Shown piece after piece: positions 60,208 to 64,000 of a DNA stretch of 64,000 bases. This DNA is from Typha latifolia (Eukaryota > Streptophyta > Magnoliopsida > Poales > Typhaceae), in NCBI GenBank assembly GCA_019914945.1, contig CM034102.1:12947501-13011500 (forward strand), read 5' to 3'. Position 1 is the stretch's first letter. Each line of letters begins with the position of its first letter. The notes under the pieces were generated by a model that had not been told where the DNA came from, did no database searches, and saw nothing but the letters and a program-made list of their open reading frames with translations. Both the position numbers and the translations under genes were made by a program.

Positions 60208-62332
60208 CGTCGCCTCCACCTGAAGTTCGAACTCGCGAAAGCGGCCTTACCCAGACTATATCTCTATCTATAGCGGAAAAGATGGAGGGTTTAAAGATTT
60301 GCAAATACGTCCTTAAAAAAGTTGTCTTATGTAATAAGATTAAAAGGTAGGCGGCTATGTGCAAAAAGTTTCAAGAATTAAATTATAGGGAAATTTCTAA
60401 AAAACACCCTCTATTACCATTATGATCATTCCCTGCATTTTGCATTTAATGCTTTGATAAAACCGAGTTCATTTACCCTAAAAACAGCTAACAGATAAAG
60501 ATTAATTTCATCATTTTTAAAAAGAAAATTTAATAGCTAAAATACTCCTTGTTTGACTATAAAGTCAAATTCTCAGTTTATCCATAGGTAATTACACGTT
60601 AAAAAACTAACAACACAGTGTTTTAAGCAAAATGTCTGGAGTAAAATAATAATAAAGTCAAAATGTAGAGTATGTTTGATAAATTAAACATAAATTTTCC
60701 TAAATTATAATCTGTCTCCGGCTAAGTATCAAATTGCCGCCTAAAAAATAAAAAAACTCGTAAGCGGGGATAAATTATATTAGGGAAATTTTGAGCCACA
60801 TGTAAAGTCTTATTTGCTTTGAGTTTAGAGATTTTTTCTAGTTCAGTAACCAAACGTGTTTTTATCTTTTTCATATCTAATTAGGTTTACTCTTTAAAAA
60901 ATTAAAACTGAAAAATTAGATTAACTAATTAAGTTCAGGTCTTAGCCTCGAACCAAACAAGACCTAAGAGAATATTTCTGCCCTCAACTTTTGTAAAATT
61001 ATAGAAATGTCGAAGATCACTACAGAAAAGGTTGTACGCTTCTTAACTTTGAGCCTAGCACCACCTAAAATATGGAGCATGTATCAAGTAGTTTTACTTA
61101 ACCCCTTTCTATAAAATGAGTCTTTTTCAATATAAATATTAATAGAAGAAAAGTTTTTCGCTCTCTTATTCCCCTTCATTATTATATTTGTGATGATTAA
61201 CTTAGTTTTTTTTTTTTTGAAGGAATGAAGTATGACACAGATGAAAAAATAGGACATATTTCTAAGTCTGCGATAGTTGGTATCGAAGCAAGCACTATGA
61301 TACTTTGAGAATTCAAAGTTGTGAGTTTAGAATTGCACATGAACATCAGTGTTAAATCATTATTACAGAGAATAATCACCCAAAGGAAGTGTGGGCTAAA
61401 GTCAACTAGATTAATAGATTTTAAGACTTGGCTCATTCTCTTTAAAAACTCAATAGTGCATAGCAACACCTTAGTAAGAAGTACGCAAATGTTATGAATT
61501 TCTAAACCCAAGAGTTTCAAAAATACATAAGGCGCCAAGAAAGTTGATAAATTTTTTTGGCACATAGAGTAGTACTTTAAAATAATGAGCCAAAACTTAG
61601 CAATTCTCCATATTGACGAGATTTTTGTAGCCAATTTTCTTCTCTACTAATATAAAAGGTGTGACAAAACAGATTCACGTTCAAAGATGTCATACAAAAA
61701 AAAATTAAATATGCAAATAATTGATCAAGTCCGAGCAATATTGGACCATGAGCCTAGTCATAATTTTTATTATCATCATGAACAAATAAAGATATATGTC
61801 ATCAAACCCGTCTATCATGTTTTGGGTCATCCTTATTTTACTCATCGAAATTAATTCTTTTTACAAAAGTTTCGAAGTTAAGGCATCTTCCTCGTGCAAA
61901 TTTAAGTCTTATACATTCAAATTACTTGCCTTAATAAACTTCTGTGTAACCATAATACCACTAAATGTGAAACATTTTTTTTGGTATTGATGCTCTCCAA
62001 AATACTATTGTGATGCTTTTGATTCAAATTAGAGGCATCACCTTTTTTTTCTGAAGAAAAGTTTGTAAATAAAATTCATTAAAGAGCAAGAATATATTAG
62101 ATTCAAACAAAGTTTACATAAATTTTGAAGAGCAAATCGAGCAAGGTTATGCGTGTTTCTATTATTCTCTTCACTAGTATAACATCATGAATGTGTTACT
62201 GGTTCTTTTACTTCGTAGATGATAGAGTGGATTTACTAGTCAATTTTATTATTAATTCAATCATAAGCTTCACAGCAACCAGAGAATCACTAAAATCCAA
62301 GACAGATGATCCACCAATCTTAATGATCTCTA
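60208..62332. other. RBP45 upstream region
   Basis: AT-rich DNA with a Tourist-like MITE about 600 bases from the start codon (listed separately). The minus-strand frame at 61634-61197 (145 codons) is AT-driven, hydrophobic and without recognisable motif, so it is not called. Confidence 0.5.
60806..60964. mobile_element. Tourist-like MITE with TAA target duplication
   Basis: The left end AGTCTTATTTGCTTTGAG and the right end, reverse-complemented GGTCTTGTTTGGTTCGAG, are matching inverted termini. The element is flanked on both sides by TAA (60803-60805 and 60965-60967), the 3-base duplication typical of PIF/Harbinger. It is 159 bases and non-coding. Confidence 0.75.
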
Positions 62333-62500
62333 TTAGAATATAAAATATAAAATTCACTATTATCTTACAGTTTAAATTTTTAGAGTAATTAGTGAGTTAA
62401 TATAGTATCACAGTCAGAAGTCATGGGTTCAAATTTTATAATGCACATCTTTGTTCTCTAACAACTTAAACTATTAGAATAATTAGTGAGTTAGCAACCT
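62333..62500 (+). mobile_element. TRIM-like relic, third copy
   Basis: TTAGAATATAAAATATAAAA...CAGTTTAAATTTTTAGAGTA, then ATTAGTGAGTTAATATAGTATCA (the last 8 bases are a decayed TGGTATCA primer-binding site), followed by GTCATGGGTTCAAATTTTAT and a second partial repeat TTGTTCTCTAACAACTTAAA ending GTGAGTTAGCAAC. Same parts as the element at 14459-14720, but on the plus strand. Confidence 0.55.
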
Positions 62501-62869
62501 CTTTTACGGCAAGTAAAATAACATATGCTTTGATTAAAAAATATATTGTAGCATAGAAACTTAAAAAGATCGAAATACCTATTCTATCTTTTGAGAGTTC
62601 CTTATAGATAAAGATACTAATAACTCTGCCTAAATTTGCTAACATTTCAATTGGCATCAACCTAGACGGTGGTATCAATAGGCTTAAAACTCTCGTTACT
62701 CACTTTGCCCCACTCATTCAAATGCATTGCCACTTGTTGGTTATGCAACATGTCACACTTCTTTATGACTTGGTTAAAACTTTACTAAACTTGTGAACAT
62801 TGTAGTCTTTCAAATATACTAAAGTTATAATTTTGTTAGAGATCATTCAATTCTAGACTCCTAGATTTA

Positions 62870-63155
62870 TGTCCCTTTATGTTTAACCTATTTATGACCT
62901 AACAAGTCAACCGATTTATGACCCGACTAACCCGTTTATAATATAAAAAACTTATTTATAACCTAAAAAAATTTATTTATAATTTGAATAACTTGTGCCA
63001 TTTGATAACTTATTTATAACCCGTATAATCCGTTTAACAAATTACTCGTGTTTAAAAATTATAATTTGTTTAATAAAAAAAATAGTGTTCTTGTTTGTAT
63101 TATCATGACCTGATCCAGTCTGAACTCAGCTAACTTAATCCGATTGCCGCCTCTA
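62870..63155. mobile_element. hAT-like MITE, third copy (reverse, truncated)
   Basis: Reverse-complemented, the right end reads TAGAGGCGGCAATCGGATTA and continues with CAGGTCATGATAATACAAAC, as in the copies at 34945 and 50394. The other terminus is missing, so the left part is truncated. Confidence 0.6.
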
Positions 63156-64000
63156 ATTCAGTGTATGAGGTAAAAAATATTCATGAAGCATATGTAAAAA
63201 ATGATGGCAGTTTAGGAGGGGGTCTAAGTAGAATTAAATCTAAAAAAAAAACTTAATTTTTATTTTATAATCTTCGTATAGCCCCTCTTCCAATTAGCCA
63301 ATTTCAATTAGGACGATAGAAACGAACCAAAATCCACTGAGTCCATCATCCCTATCATCCGAACTCGATTTTCGACTCAGCCTATGATCACCCCTAATTT
63401 ATACACAACTATATGTACATTGCATTGCATATTTGCATCTCCCTTTACAAATCAAACTCATTATTCTCTTATTCAACAATCAAATTATGCTGATGTTATG
63501 CTAGCATATACAATCACAAAAAAATAAAAATAAAAAGCATGGTTGCTCTCCCTACTCTATGTGCAACTCCATTTAACAATTGTACAAAACCAAAGTCCAA
63601 CTCCTTTTCCTTGTCTTACTAATAAGTTACTTTCATGTCAATATTGACAAATTTAAACCTCACTTTCCTACCAAAACAACTCAAAACTCAACAGCATGGC
63701 TGGCCACCCTCCCACACTTGCAATTTGGTGAACCACCCAATTGCCAACTAAATACAAATATACTCTCGTCTGGCAAATCAACAGAAGGCAGCAGATCCTC
63801 TGCCACCCCAGCTGCAGAAATTTTATTGCAGTTGAACAACCTGTGCCAAATCATTCTACTGCCCAATTTGTGTTGGAAAGGCAAAAGTTCTAAAGTTAAA
63901 CATTTAATCCAAGCATTGTAATTTTTTTTTTTAAAAGAAAAAGAAAGTAGAGATTTTAACATAATTAGAGCTAATTTTTTTTAAAACTATTATAATTGCT
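63156..64000. other. Unannotated right edge of the window
   Basis: No supported gene. Overlapping frames at 63580-63921 (+) and 63962-63681 (-) are weak and lack motifs. The plus-strand frame could only be part of something that extends beyond the window. Confidence 0.4.

Noticed and set aside
61197..61634. 145-codon minus-strand ORF
   Set aside because: AT-rich, hydrophobic and without motif; length is possible by chance in AT-poor-stop context and there is no splice or promoter support.
63580..63962. Overlapping ORFs on both strands at the window edge
   Set aside because: No recognisable domain; equal-length frames on both strands suggest chance.

Overview
This is nuclear DNA of a flowering plant. 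Evidence: genes split by many GT-AG introns, plant-specific protein families (R2R3-MYB, PLS-type PPR, RBP45-type RNA-binding protein, EGF/GT47 wall glycosyltransferase), AT-rich intergenic DNA, and many plant-type transposon relics (hAT-like MITEs, TRIMs, Tourist-like MITEs, LINE fragments). I cannot assign the species. The coding exons are not strongly GC-biased, which argues against a grass.

Layout. (+) strand, left part: a MYB46/MYB83-like R2R3-MYB (2249-3721, 2 exons), an intronless E-class PPR gene (6523-8040), and a small ORF of 66 codons plus stop (11544-11744). (-) strand, the rest, as five separate transcription units: a plant MnmA/TRMU tRNA 2-thiouridylase (24500 to 12955, 10 exons), a double-GTPase Der/EngA (40221 to 28910, 12 exons), an ExAD-like EGF+exostosin GT47 arabinosyltransferase (47833 to 42312, 14 exons), a plant-conserved protein of unknown function (52620 to 51034, 6 exons), and an RBP45-like triple-RRM protein (60207 to 53884, 8 exons). 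I rebuilt all exon boundaries by hand. Every one of the 46 introns starts GT and ends AG, and every reading frame closes: 330, 501, 661, 791, 366 and 416 residues for the multi-exon genes.

The genes do not form one pathway. MnmA acts on tRNA, probably in an organelle, and Der works on organellar ribosome assembly. The PPR protein probably edits or processes organellar RNA. MYB46 (secondary-wall regulator) and ExAD (extensin arabinosylation) both concern the cell wall. Each gene has its own promoter, so shared neighbourhood implies nothing about co-function.

The most unusual DNA is non-genic: (1) a composite DNA transposon at about 25.6-28.3 kb with long inverted ends, a central fold-back, a tandem-repeat mini-ORF and an array of near-palindromic motifs centred on GGTTATAACC; (2) a head-to-head inverted duplication of a gag-like ORF inside the 6.7-kb second MnmA intron; (3) a TRIM family and an hAT-type MITE family, each in three places; (4) a decayed copy of part of Der exon 1 inside Der intron 1, and a promoter/leader-like block inside Der intron 2; (5) a tandem duplication in the leader region of the ExAD gene. 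I see no tRNA, rRNA or CRISPR.
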